Shown here: positions 1 through 9,607 of the stretch, in pieces
Position numbering within the stretch: position 1 is the first letter of the stretch
Layout: each line of letters begins with the position of its first letter
Source of the DNA: a virus
Virus record (IMG/VR): IMGVR_UViG_3300017605_000140
Coordinates: 46,390-110,389 of that record
DNA length: 64,000 bases
Strand: one strand, 5' to 3'
Position numbers and translations under genes: made by a program
Notes under the pieces: generated by a model
What the model was told of the DNA's origin: nothing
Databases searched by the model: none
The model's input: the letters and a program-made list of their open reading frames with translations, nothing else

Positions 1-246
1 AGGTATGTTGGACCGGCGTTTGGTAGACTGGGGTGCGGTACGTACAGAGACTACCAGCATCTGTATAAGCATAATAACCCCAGTAATCCCTAACACATAT
101 CTATAAGGTTCCGGAATTATCCAGGATAAATAACTGATACTAGGTACTATACCCAGATGAACCAGCCAATCAGGAGCTTGGTTTATCCGGTTTCTTATAA
201 ATTCCCAAGCCCATAATGTGATAAATACAGAAACAATGAAATGCAT
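1..246 (-). CDS. Holin-like small membrane protein (3' end outside window)
   Basis: The frame opens with an ATG at 244-246, preceded on the minus strand by a GAGGGAG ribosome binding site, and stays open for all 82 codons to the left edge. The protein has hydrophobic stretches at about residues 3-15, 28-44 and 50-68, with charged residues (KRR) near the visible end. It is the last visible gene of the leftward late block, after the tail fibres, where many phages place lysis genes. A holin is the natural guess, but no family motif is diagnostic. Other small membrane proteins remain possible. The missing C-terminus and following genes would help decide. Confidence 0.6.
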   Translation of the reverse strand, partial: MHFIVSVFITLWAWEFIRNRINQAPDWLVHLGIVPSISYLSWIIPEPYRYVLGITGVIMLIQMLVVSVRTAPQSTKRRSNIP

Positions 247-329
247 GAAACTCCCTCGTTGTTGGAAGTTCCACTCTACCACACCTTGACAGATCGTGGT
301 ACCTTTGGTATACTTTCTTTTATAAAGAA

Positions 330-366
330 AAGAAGAGATATATAGATTATCTATATATCTCTTCTT
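330..366. terminator. Bidirectional hairpin terminator
   Basis: A perfect 18-bp inverted repeat (330-347 with 349-366) lies between the fibre gene and the small membrane gene. It is flanked by a 15-bp direct repeat of TATACTTTCTTTTAT at 309-323 and 369-383, so T-rich tails follow the stem on both strands. Confidence 0.75.
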
Positions 367-379
367 TATATACTTTCTT

Positions 380-2779
380 TTATTTTATAGGTAAAGCAAA
401 TTCTAATTTATAGTATTCTCCTACAGGTAATACAGATTTTATAGAATTATTTAAATTAAATAATTTATCTGCATACTTTTTATAATAGTAAGATCTACAC
501 ATATTAGGAGTTCCACCAAATTCCCAGTGGTAATCAGGAGAAGCAAAACCACCATCAAAGTATCCGCTATACATATCTGTTTCTTCTACAAGAATAGAGT
601 CTATCCAGAAAGAATAAGGAGCATGAGAGATATCTGTGAACTTGGTAAAGAAATAAAAATTGTAATCCTGTAACCCTGTTGGAGGAACAGTATAAGTAGT
701 CTGTACTCTAACCCAATTACCATCTATATTCTCTGGATTAGAGGCTTTTGTAGTATTTGCACTTATACCTTGTACACCCAAAAAGTTACCGTCATAGAAG
801 TTCATATATACATCTGGACAGTTAGGACCCTGCATAATCCAGGCACTTATAGTGTAAGTATGTCCCGACTTAAGTCCTTGTACTATAGGATAGGAACCGC
901 CACTTATCTGAAAATTGTTGGAAGCACCTAACATGGCGTTAGACGTACCAGTAAAGGTACCGCTAGGTGCTGCAACAGAAACACGCATAGATCCCGTGGA
1001 TTTATATCCAATAGCACCGTCCCAAGACATTGTTACTGGATTAGGAGTACCAGAAGTTCCTGTGTTAGTCTGGAACCATTGGTCAGTTCCTGTGTTAAAG
1101 CCACTATTGATAGCGTAGTTAACACGATCAGCTTTCACATTTATATTAGCTGTTTTTGGATGATTGTATTCTGTATAAACTTCAGTACCATACAATGAAG
1201 CACCAGTTATTGAATGGTTGCTAGTGTACACTACTTCCCCGGTAAAACCTCCCGGAGTATTTACTACTGGAACTACTGCTGCCCATACAGCGTCATTAGG
1301 TACCGCAATTTCATATACATTACCTATTTGCCAAACATTGCCACCAGGATGTGTGTTCTTGTTAGTAATAGGATTCTGAAGATAAGTACTTTCAGAAAGT
1401 ATATTATAATCCTCATCATAAAAAATAAAACTAGCGAACCAACTGGTGTTAGCTCTAGAAGTAGATAAGTACACACTTCCGAATAGATTCTCCGCTGCTG
1501 CAAAAGTGTATTTTACTGGCATGAGAGCAGAGAATTGTGGAAGGATAAAATATCCAGAAGTTCCATCACCTAAGGTAGTGACAGAAGAATTACTGACAAT
1601 CTTACCTGAATACTGACCAGTCAACGCTAAATCCGTACTTTTAATTACTGAGGTAACCCCTATTCCTGGTGAATAACAGCAGATATCTGAATAGATGGAT
1701 GCAGTAAGAGAAAGTCGGTTGTTAAGACCAGAAGTTTCTTCTACTTGAGCATTAGTAAATATATTCTGGCTTCCGTCAGGAACATTACTTACCCGGTATT
1801 GAACGTCTGCATAGGTGGCAGGTTGCCAATAAGTTCCATCTCTGTAAGCCATGGGAACAGTCTGTGGGAATGAATCGTTAGACCAATCCGCCATAGAAAT
1901 AACGGTAGCTCCCATAAAATCAACATTGGCAGCGCTATTCCATGACGTGGTAATCAAAGGGTCTACTGCTCGTATAGTAGCCGGGACAAAAGAAAAATCA
2001 GTAAGTCCACCTTCGGGAAGAGTGGATATAGCTCCGAAATTTGCACGTATATTAGTTTCCGCATTTATACTAGCAGACAAAGCATTAGGATCACTTAAGT
2101 TAACTTGACCATTGGAGGCTGTAGTAGCACTAGCCCTACCAGATAAAGCTAAGGTATTTCCCGGTAAATTTATGTTAGATATGAAAGCTTTATTCCCTGG
2201 AGAATCAAAACCTGTAAACCCTGAGAAAAAAGTGACAACTACAGAAGAAGCATCCCAGGTATAGGGAACACTTCCTAGTTCTGTCCAGGTAAATCCGTCT
2301 GGTGAAGTATCAAAACGAAATACTAAACGGTTATCATTACGTATTCTCCAGTAAGCATGCGATACAGAATTATAGATCGGTAATGCTGGGCTCGCTAATG
2401 TTATATTCCGGTTGTCAGATACATACGCTTTAAATTGTCCAGCCGGACCGATAGACATTTCTACATAATTATGTTCGTCTTGTTTGATAACTAATGCTGT
2501 TTGTACTGAATCTCCACCAATTAAGGCAGGAGTAATTTTAGCAAAGAAAGAGCTGTATTCAATAGTGTAAAGAGAAGCACCTACATAGCTGGGAGTAGAG
2601 GTTGCTTCTACAAAAGTGAGCCCGGTAGCTGGATCAATTCCAAAACTTCCACTGTTAGTATTCCACTGTGGATTAAGTAGTTCAGAGCTTCCTCCGTAAC
2701 CCCCGTCGCCAAACCCAAAAGCACCAAAGCCGTCAGGGAGAAAAATATCCGTAAGTGTGTTGATATTAGGATTTGCCAT
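380..2779 (-). CDS. Tail fibre / minor tail protein with carbohydrate-binding-like domains
   Basis: A 799-residue late structural protein. Residues about 40-210 look like a concanavalin/LamG-type beta-sandwich (NYVEMSIGPAGQFKAYVSD). Residues about 560-760 resemble the CBM4/9-type jelly roll frequent in actinophage tail proteins, ending with SILVEETDMYSGYFDGGF and a W-x-F-G-G-T-P motif. It probably binds a cell-surface sugar. The ATG directly abuts the stop of the upstream tail gene (2780), so translation is probably coupled. Domain assignments are from pattern recognition only. Confidence 0.75.
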   Translation of the reverse strand: MANPNINTLTDIFLPDGFGAFGFGDGGYGGSSELLNPQWNTNSGSFGIDPATGLTFVEATSTPSYVGASLYTIEYSSFFAKITPALIGGDSVQTALVIKQDEHNYVEMSIGPAGQFKAYVSDNRNITLASPALPIYNSVSHAYWRIRNDNRLVFRFDTSPDGFTWTELGSVPYTWDASSVVVTFFSGFTGFDSPGNKAFISNINLPGNTLALSGRASATTASNGQVNLSDPNALSASINAETNIRANFGAISTLPEGGLTDFSFVPATIRAVDPLITTSWNSAANVDFMGATVISMADWSNDSFPQTVPMAYRDGTYWQPATYADVQYRVSNVPDGSQNIFTNAQVEETSGLNNRLSLTASIYSDICCYSPGIGVTSVIKSTDLALTGQYSGKIVSNSSVTTLGDGTSGYFILPQFSALMPVKYTFAAAENLFGSVYLSTSRANTSWFASFIFYDEDYNILSESTYLQNPITNKNTHPGGNVWQIGNVYEIAVPNDAVWAAVVPVVNTPGGFTGEVVYTSNHSITGASLYGTEVYTEYNHPKTANINVKADRVNYAINSGFNTGTDQWFQTNTGTSGTPNPVTMSWDGAIGYKSTGSMRVSVAAPSGTFTGTSNAMLGASNNFQISGGSYPIVQGLKSGHTYTISAWIMQGPNCPDVYMNFYDGNFLGVQGISANTTKASNPENIDGNWVRVQTTYTVPPTGLQDYNFYFFTKFTDISHAPYSFWIDSILVEETDMYSGYFDGGFASPDYHWEFGGTPNMCRSYYYKKYADKLFNLNNSIKSVLPVGEYYKLEFALPIK

Positions 2780-5173
2780 TTATAGTGCTCCAGTTGCTGA
2801 GTATTTTTGTATAAGACCAACTTTTCCAGCACCTGAAGTACCTGGTCCTGTTCCTGATGACAACGCTAAACGTGTGAGATTTCCATCACCAGTACGCGCA
2901 TACTTATAAACAGTTATATTAGTTTCAGCATCTACCACAATACGATCTCCATTAGACAAGCGTGTCCAAGAAGACAATAACGAGTCTACTCCAGCCGTAA
3001 CTTTACGTAAACTTGTTCTAGTAACATAATAGAAATTATTAGCGTTTATCCACGCAAAAACTACTCCATGAGTTTTATGCGCTGAGTCTGCATAATCAGT
3101 AGAAAAAGTCACGCATACACGGCCGTTAGGTACGTCTGGATCAATTAACGCATATACATAAGTGGTAGTTCCCGCTAGCGTCTGATTAACAGATGCCATG
3201 CCATAACTACTTCTCCACAGATTAGCTGTCCCAGGAGTAGCTACCCAATTGCCACTGATAATAGTTCCATCTGTCTGTGCATTAGCTAAACTAGACTCAG
3301 AGGTACCGTTAAGATTAGTATAGTCATTTACAAAGCGCGCAGTGAAACCTTCTGATCCAGCATTATATCCTGTGTAGTCTATAGCAGTATTATTTATCAA
3401 ATTCCCTAATTTATCGTAGAAATATACCAATGATTCCGCATTCGCGGCATTAACATTATTAGAAAGTCTTGACCAGAATCCTGAAGATACTACAGTTTTC
3501 TGTGCGGGTGATATAAAAGCCCAGGAAGAGTTTGAAGAATAAAAACCTGAAGGTGCCATATTCACATTATCAAGTACAGATACATACACTATCCCTAGGT
3601 ACTGGACTTGTTGTCCAGAAGAATACTGTTCAGCCGGATTCCAGTACGGTATCTGTGGAATAACTATACCGTCTTTAATAATATTTGGTCTGTCGGAAGT
3701 AGTGTAATAAAAGGGCTGCCAGAATGTTTGGTTACGCCCGGGAGTAATAGCGCCATAAGGTGTTCCTGGTCCTGATGGTTTTACTGCTCTGTAGTAGTAA
3801 CCATCTGTATATAAAACATTATTGTTGATAACGTAGTTTACTGCCGCAGAATAATTAGGAGTAACTATAGGAGCAGTTGAATCAAGATTCCATACCCCAG
3901 TTCCTATATTATTTGTCTGCGTTATACTTAGCGCATGCCAATTGTGCACAGAACTATCTGTAGGGTGAGGTAATCCAGATACTGTGCCACCAGCGGCAGC
4001 AGTAGTCCCAGATATTCCAGCGACACCCCAGGAAGATATTTGTGATGTTGCTGGATTTCTATAAGTAACCGAATTAAGCGCTCCTGAAATTAGGGTCCAC
4101 CAGGTATTACTGCTAGTTGTCCCAGATGGAGCCTGTGAAAGACCTGAAGTTTGCACATTAGCGCGATAGTCATAACCGTTATACTGCACTAAATCTGGTG
4201 GACCTATGCTGTTAAAGTAAGTAGAAAATTGACTCCACTGGTCAAGCACAGGATGAACAAAAGCAGTTTGATCAGCAGTATTGTACATATTAGAACTATA
4301 AGTAATCTCGGAATCCCAACCAGTTAACTCAGCTATAAGATTATGAATACTCTGAGATTGGCCTTTCATTCTATAGTTTACTGTTGCATTTTTTATTCTT
4401 TGACGACGTTGTTGAGGTGTTGACAGATAATTAGTAGCTATACCTAGTTGCTGACCCAGCATATCTAAATTAGCAGCAGATACAGTATCAGGGTTGTTAT
4501 TCTGTAAGTAGCTATCATAACTAGCTTTCGCTGTATCCAAGCCAAAACCGAATACTGACAGATAATGCTGAAGTGCTGGATTATCTATGGAGGCGCTATT
4601 AAAAGTATCCGACGTAGAGATCTTATAAGGTTGTGGTGTTCTGTCATACAGCATAAAGCCATAACCCTGATCTCCCAGGGCAAGAGTGGCAGTATTACCT
4701 GCCGGTAACCAGGTAGGGACATAATTAGTAGATGCCCAAAAGGATGATCCAGCAGTGGGAGTATGATTCAGATTAGAATTTTGAGTACTCGACCAGTACA
4801 TACCGTTATAAAGTACTTGGCTGTTAGCCAAATAAGCAGTACTTGAGTTCCAGTCAGGCGCCTCTAAGGTAATAAACATAGAGTAGTAATAGATAGTGCC
4901 AGGAATTAAATTGGTGTCTGCATAAGTGCGAGACATAGTGGATGGAGTAATTTCCTGTATTAAAATACCTTCTTCTGCCGTTGTAGGAAATCCGTACACA
5001 CTTCGTACAAGGTGCATTAATTTCCAGGCAGTGACATTAGGAGATGCCCACGTTAAAGATATTTCACTATAGTTACTTTGCGAAGCTACAAAAGGAGAGA
5101 CACTGTAATCTTCTTGCTGTGAGTATCCATAGGTATCTACACCATAAATATCTATTCCAAAACCCTTGCTCAT
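2780..5173 (-). CDS. Tail protein I-like baseplate protein fused to fibre domains
   Basis: A 797-residue protein. The N-terminus (about 20-110) is fibronectin type III-like. Residues about 195-320 match the phage P2 gpI / tail protein I pattern, including LDMLGQQLGIATNYLS and an R-Q-R-I-K segment. Several W-N-x-x-x-x-Y-x-x-G-x-x-V-x-Y motifs (for example near 125 and 550) look like small chitin-binding-type modules. This would link the baseplate wedge to receptor-binding fibres. The ribosome binding site is AGGAGA, and the gene sits just downstream of the wedge genes, as gpI does in P2-like phages. Confidence 0.8.
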   Translation of the reverse strand: MSKGFGIDIYGVDTYGYSQQEDYSVSPFVASQSNYSEISLTWASPNVTAWKLMHLVRSVYGFPTTAEEGILIQEITPSTMSRTYADTNLIPGTIYYYSMFITLEAPDWNSSTAYLANSQVLYNGMYWSSTQNSNLNHTPTAGSSFWASTNYVPTWLPAGNTATLALGDQGYGFMLYDRTPQPYKISTSDTFNSASIDNPALQHYLSVFGFGLDTAKASYDSYLQNNNPDTVSAANLDMLGQQLGIATNYLSTPQQRRQRIKNATVNYRMKGQSQSIHNLIAELTGWDSEITYSSNMYNTADQTAFVHPVLDQWSQFSTYFNSIGPPDLVQYNGYDYRANVQTSGLSQAPSGTTSSNTWWTLISGALNSVTYRNPATSQISSWGVAGISGTTAAAGGTVSGLPHPTDSSVHNWHALSITQTNNIGTGVWNLDSTAPIVTPNYSAAVNYVINNNVLYTDGYYYRAVKPSGPGTPYGAITPGRNQTFWQPFYYTTSDRPNIIKDGIVIPQIPYWNPAEQYSSGQQVQYLGIVYVSVLDNVNMAPSGFYSSNSSWAFISPAQKTVVSSGFWSRLSNNVNAANAESLVYFYDKLGNLINNTAIDYTGYNAGSEGFTARFVNDYTNLNGTSESSLANAQTDGTIISGNWVATPGTANLWRSSYGMASVNQTLAGTTTYVYALIDPDVPNGRVCVTFSTDYADSAHKTHGVVFAWINANNFYYVTRTSLRKVTAGVDSLLSSWTRLSNGDRIVVDAETNITVYKYARTGDGNLTRLALSSGTGPGTSGAGKVGLIQKYSATGAL

Positions 5174-5192
5174 TTACTCTCCTATTGTTGAA

Positions 5193-5894
5193 CTATAAAC
5201 CAATTATTGTATTTGGATTAAAAGGTAAAGCTGGTGGATCACGATGATATGTAACAGAACAAAAAGCGCTACCTACTAGAGGAGATGTGTAACAATCTTG
5301 TCGCACGTACATTCTTACTCCTGTACCTTTTGTCCAAGGAGCGGTGAAGGACGCTGATTGGTAAGCGGCTTTCTGCCAGCCAATAGGAAAAAATCCAGCT
5401 TGCGCTACCAGGTATGGGGCGCTCCCTATGGCAGTAAGACCAATTTTTAATTCACCGTTTCTATTGAATACTGGTTGCTCGTTATCATGAGGAAGACTAT
5501 CAGAACGCCATCTCATAAAAATGTCAAAAGTGTATACTCCTGAACGTGGGCACGTTATAGTGGCTCCTCCACCCCACATTTGACTAGTATCCATAGATCG
5601 TGTTGTCCAAGTTACTGGAGCATCATCACCTGCGTAGGCAATTTCAAAATTATGAGCTGCTACGCTGACAAAAGGATTAGCAAGTCCTTGTCTTACAGAA
5701 GAAATTCTAGTACTTACATCAGACCAAGAATAAGACCTGTTATCTATAGTTTCTTTATTAGGATTTATACCTAGTGTGTTCTGCACTGCTTGAATTTCAT
5801 CATAGGATACGTTTACATCAGCAGCTTCTACAAGTTCAGTAAAGTCCTGTCTGTATGTAAATTTTTTAACAGCGGATGGATATACAGCTACCAT
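5193..5894 (-). CDS. Minor tail protein with jelly-roll C-terminus
   Basis: A 233-residue protein. The N-terminus (MVAVYPSAVKKFTYRQDFTE) resembles the trimeric start of actinophage minor tail proteins. The C-terminal 150 residues look like a C1q/TNF-type beta jelly roll, a common receptor-binding fold. Its start has an AGGGAG site. It lies between the wedge gene and the gpI-like gene, consistent with a short baseplate-attached fibre. Confidence 0.65.
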   Translation of the reverse strand: MVAVYPSAVKKFTYRQDFTELVEAADVNVSYDEIQAVQNTLGINPNKETIDNRSYSWSDVSTRISSVRQGLANPFVSVAAHNFEIAYAGDDAPVTWTTRSMDTSQMWGGGATITCPRSGVYTFDIFMRWRSDSLPHDNEQPVFNRNGELKIGLTAIGSAPYLVAQAGFFPIGWQKAAYQSASFTAPWTKGTGVRMYVRQDCYTSPLVGSAFCSVTYHRDPPALPFNPNTIIGL

Positions 5895-5906
5895 ATTTAC
5901 TCCCTA

Positions 5907-7433
5907 TCAGGTTGCCGTTACATTGATTATTATATTTCCAGCAGTAGGTAGCTCAAATACTCTCATGAGAATATCAGCAGCTCCGGATTGTATAGCGTCA
6001 CTGCGGACAAATAGTGGAATACTTACGTACTGTACTCCAGGAATATTATACAGGGCTGAATAAACTGCGCTTAATGATATTCTTCCACCAAGAGAAACAT
6101 TACTTGGAGCAAATAGATTCTGTATGGCCTGTGTGGCTAAAGTTTGTATAGACAACGGACTATAACGAGAGCTGCAACCTATAATAACAGGACTGGACAC
6201 AGATCCCACATTTATAGGTACCAATGTCGCAGCAGTACAGGTTACTACTGTTCCTGCTAAGGCGAGAGGTTGCAGATACGCTGTTACAGTGTCTAGCGTA
6301 GCTTGGTTTGGCAAAGTATTTCCGGAGCCAGTTATATACACTGTTATATTAGTGTATAGATTGGCTACAGCTTTTGCTTGGGAAACAATGGGAAGTGACA
6401 TGGCTAAGTTACCAAAATCTTCTAAAGTAACCGCACGTTGCTGAGTAGTAAACGCTCTTGGAGCGTTTACGCGTATCTGGTCAATAGTCTCTGCTGCTGT
6501 GCCACCTGTTGTAGCGGATGAACCTGAAATAGTTACACCCAGTATAGGAGATGCTATATCTACTATAGAGTTAGCAGACAGATTACCTATAATTCCCCCA
6601 CCTACACGGTAATTAGCATAAATATTTAATCCTGAAGAAGGAACCGCACCATTTATATTATCTCCAAAGTGAATACTTACTACTCCGGAAGCATCAACAC
6701 TTTCTGACCAAGAAAGGCTAGAAGAATTAGCTTGCTGTAAAGAATCGACTTTATTCCAGGCGAGTACAGGATCAATTCCACTGGTACCTGGAAACGCAGG
6801 GTTTTGTACATATACAGTTATAGAGCCACTTACTACAGGATTATTGGTTAACGAAAAAGTTTGTAAATCAGAACCATCTGAAGTACCTAAGAGTTCAGTA
6901 GTAATATCATAAGGTGCTGCTGTAGAGTTTCCTATTGTAAATACCGAAGATCCTTGTGTAGCCCCTTGAACTACTGGAACGGTTACAGTGCCACCGTTAG
7001 CAGGAACAGTAGCTGCTTGAGTCGTTTCAAATATAATGGGACCATTAATACTGGATACGTAGTTAGTAGTTACTTGGGTGGCCGCTGGAACCTCTACAGC
7101 GGGACCAGGATTAGCACTTTGAAAAGTAGTTGTACCCGTAGAAGCTAATGCTTGTCCAGGTGTGTACCCCAGTAGAGCTGCTAACTGAATAACAGAAGAT
7201 AATTGTGTAGCAGTACCTATATAGGCTTCTCCTACTATACGATCTCCATAATAAGATAGTACATCCAATTCCCTGGCTAAAGATTCCAAAAGCATAACTT
7301 CAAGACTACCAGGATTTTGGTTAGTCCATTCAGGGAATGCTGTTGTAGCAAAGGTTAACATAGAATTAATAAAACCTGTGTAATCTTTGCTCGTATAGTC
7401 TATAGCTGGTACACCATTATTAACTACCGCCAT
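5907..7433 (-). CDS. Baseplate wedge protein, gpJ/gp6-like
   Basis: A 508-residue member of the baseplate J family (P2 gpJ, T4 gp6). The N-terminal YTSKDYTGFINSML, PGSLEVMLLESLARELDVLS and the later IDQIRVNAPRAFTTQQRAVT segment are typical. It builds the wedges around the hub that trigger sheath contraction. It overlaps the gp25-like gene by 14 nt, the usual gpW-gpJ coupling. Confidence 0.9.
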   Translation of the reverse strand: MAVVNNGVPAIDYTSKDYTGFINSMLTFATTAFPEWTNQNPGSLEVMLLESLARELDVLSYYGDRIVGEAYIGTATQLSSVIQLAALLGYTPGQALASTGTTTFQSANPGPAVEVPAATQVTTNYVSSINGPIIFETTQAATVPANGGTVTVPVVQGATQGSSVFTIGNSTAAPYDITTELLGTSDGSDLQTFSLTNNPVVSGSITVYVQNPAFPGTSGIDPVLAWNKVDSLQQANSSSLSWSESVDASGVVSIHFGDNINGAVPSSGLNIYANYRVGGGIIGNLSANSIVDIASPILGVTISGSSATTGGTAAETIDQIRVNAPRAFTTQQRAVTLEDFGNLAMSLPIVSQAKAVANLYTNITVYITGSGNTLPNQATLDTVTAYLQPLALAGTVVTCTAATLVPINVGSVSSPVIIGCSSRYSPLSIQTLATQAIQNLFAPSNVSLGGRISLSAVYSALYNIPGVQYVSIPLFVRSDAIQSGAADILMRVFELPTAGNIIINVTAT

Positions 7434-7839
7434 TAGAAGTCACCTCTGTTATCGTTCCTCCGATTTGAATGGTTACAACATCTGCTATAGCTCTAACAGT
7501 GGAAGCTTGTAGAACTGGAGCGTAATTCACCTTTACTTTTGCTACACCATTATTTGATTCATTAGTTTCAGGAGTAACAGATAAAGTTTGTATACCTGGT
7601 TCATACGTATTTAGCTGCTGTGTAACTAAACCACTTAGTTCAGTAGCTATAAATTTATTATTGGGATCAAACAATATTCGTGATAATGGTAGGCCCATTG
7701 TGGCACGCATGGCTCTCTGTCCCACTTCAGTAGATACAATTGCGTCTACCCGTTGCTGTACTTGAATACTAAGGTCAGTTTCTACAGCTACTGCACCATT
7801 TTGTAGAACAGTAAAAGGAATACTTAGTTGTGAGCCCAT
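7420..7839 (-). CDS. Baseplate wedge protein, gp25-like
   Basis: A 139-residue protein of the gpW/gp25 family. VQQRVDAIVSTEVGQRAMRA followed by GLPLSRILFDP and a C-terminal beta region is the signature. It joins the wedge to the sheath base and nucleates sheath assembly. It lies next to the gpJ-like gene, as in nearly all contractile phages. It is not expected to be a lysozyme despite old family names. Confidence 0.9.
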   Translation of the reverse strand: MGSQLSIPFTVLQNGAVAVETDLSIQVQQRVDAIVSTEVGQRAMRATMGLPLSRILFDPNNKFIATELSGLVTQQLNTYEPGIQTLSVTPETNESNNGVAKVKVNYAPVLQASTVRAIADVVTIQIGGTITEVTSNGGS

Positions 7840-7862
7840 AAAATTATCCCATATCGTAGTGG

Positions 7863-8093
7863 CTAAACGCTATTTGCAAAATAAAAAGGTTTGGTAATAT
7901 CTCCGCCGCTAAAGCCTATCCATACTGTAGAACCAACTAAGGGTGTAGGCATTGCTGGATTAACTGGTTCAGCTTGTCTTATTTCAGCTATCCCGGCTAT
8001 CTGAGGACATTGAACTCTTATTTTTCCTGAACCTGAAAGATCTGTAGTTGATGTTACTAAGGATCTATATAAAGCATCGTATCTATGTTGCAT
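7863..8093 (-). CDS. Small baseplate spike protein, gpV/gp5 OB-fold
   Basis: A 76-residue protein with the GKIRVQCPQIAG and GSTVWIGFSGGDITKPFYFA pattern of the OB domain of phage baseplate assembly protein V / gp5. It lacks the long beta-helix needle of larger relatives, so it is probably only the OB collar or is completed by another tip protein. It overlaps the hub gene end by 11 nt. Confidence 0.8.
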   Translation of the reverse strand: MQHRYDALYRSLVTSTTDLSGSGKIRVQCPQIAGIAEIRQAEPVNPAMPTPLVGSTVWIGFSGGDITKPFYFANSV

Positions 8094-9324
8094 ATACCGT
8101 AGCTCCCGTGTTCGAAGAACGCCAGCGTCCTCCTATTAAAGCTGCTGGAATGTTCTGTGTTATTACGGATGTATCAGAAAATGTGGTGGTATTTGCTGTG
8201 TATATTTGATCACGCACTAACTCTACATTAGTAGCGTAAGTAACGTCTATCTGGCTACCAGTAGGGGCAGCCTTAGTTAAAGTATGTGTAGCACACTGCA
8301 CTAACCATATTCCCGCATCATTCACTGGGATAGTAGTTCCTACGAGATTCACTAAAGTATTAGGACGAACTCTGGCATCTCCTCGTAGATCTGCGTTAGC
8401 AGTATTCCAGTATAGATTTCTAAAGTAATCCCCGGTAACTTTTTGTGTAGCTTCATAATATGATTCAGCCGGTGCTTCATTATAATACTTAGTTATTGAA
8501 GGAGCTAATGGAACTGAAGAATTTTCTGAAGAAGGCGTTACTGGTTGAATAGTAGACTGTATTAATGTATTAGTATAAGGATTTAGTCCTACAATATTTC
8601 TATTAGCGACAATTCCTCCATCAGGAGTTATAGTACCTACTACAGGAGTGAAGCTTCTTATAGTGTCCCACAACCCTGGTTGATTATATGACCAGAACTG
8701 TGGGACATTTCTTGTATTACTTTTATCCAGAATTTGCTTGGGATTAATAAAGTATAAGTCTGTGTTATCTATATAAAATCTAAAACCTATTTCTGATGCT
8801 AACTGTGAAATAAATTTAAAGTCACTAGTATTTTGAAGTCGGTAGTCAATTGCTGATACATACTTATGGATAATACCTCTAAAACCATTCTTATTTGCTA
8901 TACTACCTGCCATAGTGGAAGGGCTTGTATGCTTCCATGCAGTGTTATTAGTGGATTGCATTACTTGAGATGTTCCAGTAATCGTATACTGAACAGTTGT
9001 AGTAACTATATTATTATATCCGGGATCAGTACCGCTTCGTAAAAGTTTATAAGAAGCTACATACCCTAGAAAAGGAGAAATATAATGAGGTCTTTGGCCA
9101 TAGTTAATTTGAACAGGTGTCTGTTCTTTTAAATACTGCCAAGTGTTACTAGCACCTGGAGTATTAGTGCCTATATTCTTCCCCACATATACTACATCAA
9201 GTAGAGCTATCGGGTGCGCATTAGTTTCCTGGATAATTTTAACACAAGGAGTGTACTGAGGTAACGGTATATTACCATTAGTAATTACTTCAAAATACGG
9301 CAAGGAGGGTGAGGAATTAAGCAT
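8083..9324 (-). CDS. Baseplate hub protein, gpD/gp27-like
   Basis: A 413-residue protein in the hub position between the LysM-like and OB-fold genes. Segments such as SDFKFISQLASEIGFRFYID and ADLRGDARVRPNTLVNLVGT match the phage late control D / gp27 fold, which forms the ring joining spike to tube. Starts and stops overlap with both neighbours, indicating a tightly coupled baseplate operon. Confidence 0.85.
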   Translation of the reverse strand: MLNSSPSLPYFEVITNGNIPLPQYTPCVKIIQETNAHPIALLDVVYVGKNIGTNTPGASNTWQYLKEQTPVQINYGQRPHYISPFLGYVASYKLLRSGTDPGYNNIVTTTVQYTITGTSQVMQSTNNTAWKHTSPSTMAGSIANKNGFRGIIHKYVSAIDYRLQNTSDFKFISQLASEIGFRFYIDNTDLYFINPKQILDKSNTRNVPQFWSYNQPGLWDTIRSFTPVVGTITPDGGIVANRNIVGLNPYTNTLIQSTIQPVTPSSENSSVPLAPSITKYYNEAPAESYYEATQKVTGDYFRNLYWNTANADLRGDARVRPNTLVNLVGTTIPVNDAGIWLVQCATHTLTKAAPTGSQIDVTYATNVELVRDQIYTANTTTFSDTSVITQNIPAALIGGRWRSSNTGATVYAT

Positions 9325-9598
9325 TAGGTACTCTTATCTGAGTACCATTTTTTAATGTACTCCAAAATAATATCTCAGGATTAACATCTGCTATTCTCCA
9401 CCACTGAGTTTCATCGCCATATGCTGAGTGAGCTAGATAATCTATACGGTCCCCATTTTGCCAAGTATAGGTACTTATACTATAAGTTGTTGCTTTATCT
9501 GGAGGAGAAATTAATATAGTAGCTCGCACAGTTCCAGTAGGATCAATAATAGGAGTTACTAAATTATCTGCATAACGGCTGAACTGACTTATAGACAT
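9317..9598 (-). CDS. LysM-like baseplate protein (gp53/gpX type)
   Basis: A 93-residue protein whose C-terminal half (TYTWQNGDRIDYLAHSAYGD, then WWRIADVNPEI) is a LysM-type fold as found in T4 gp53 and P2 gpX. In contractile systems this domain acts as structural glue between hub and wedges rather than binding peptidoglycan. An AAGGAG site precedes its ATG. Confidence 0.85.
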   Translation of the reverse strand: MSISQFSRYADNLVTPIIDPTGTVRATILISPPDKATTYSISTYTWQNGDRIDYLAHSAYGDETQWWRIADVNPEILFWSTLKNGTQIRVPNA

Positions 9599-9607
9599 AA
9601 TAACTCC

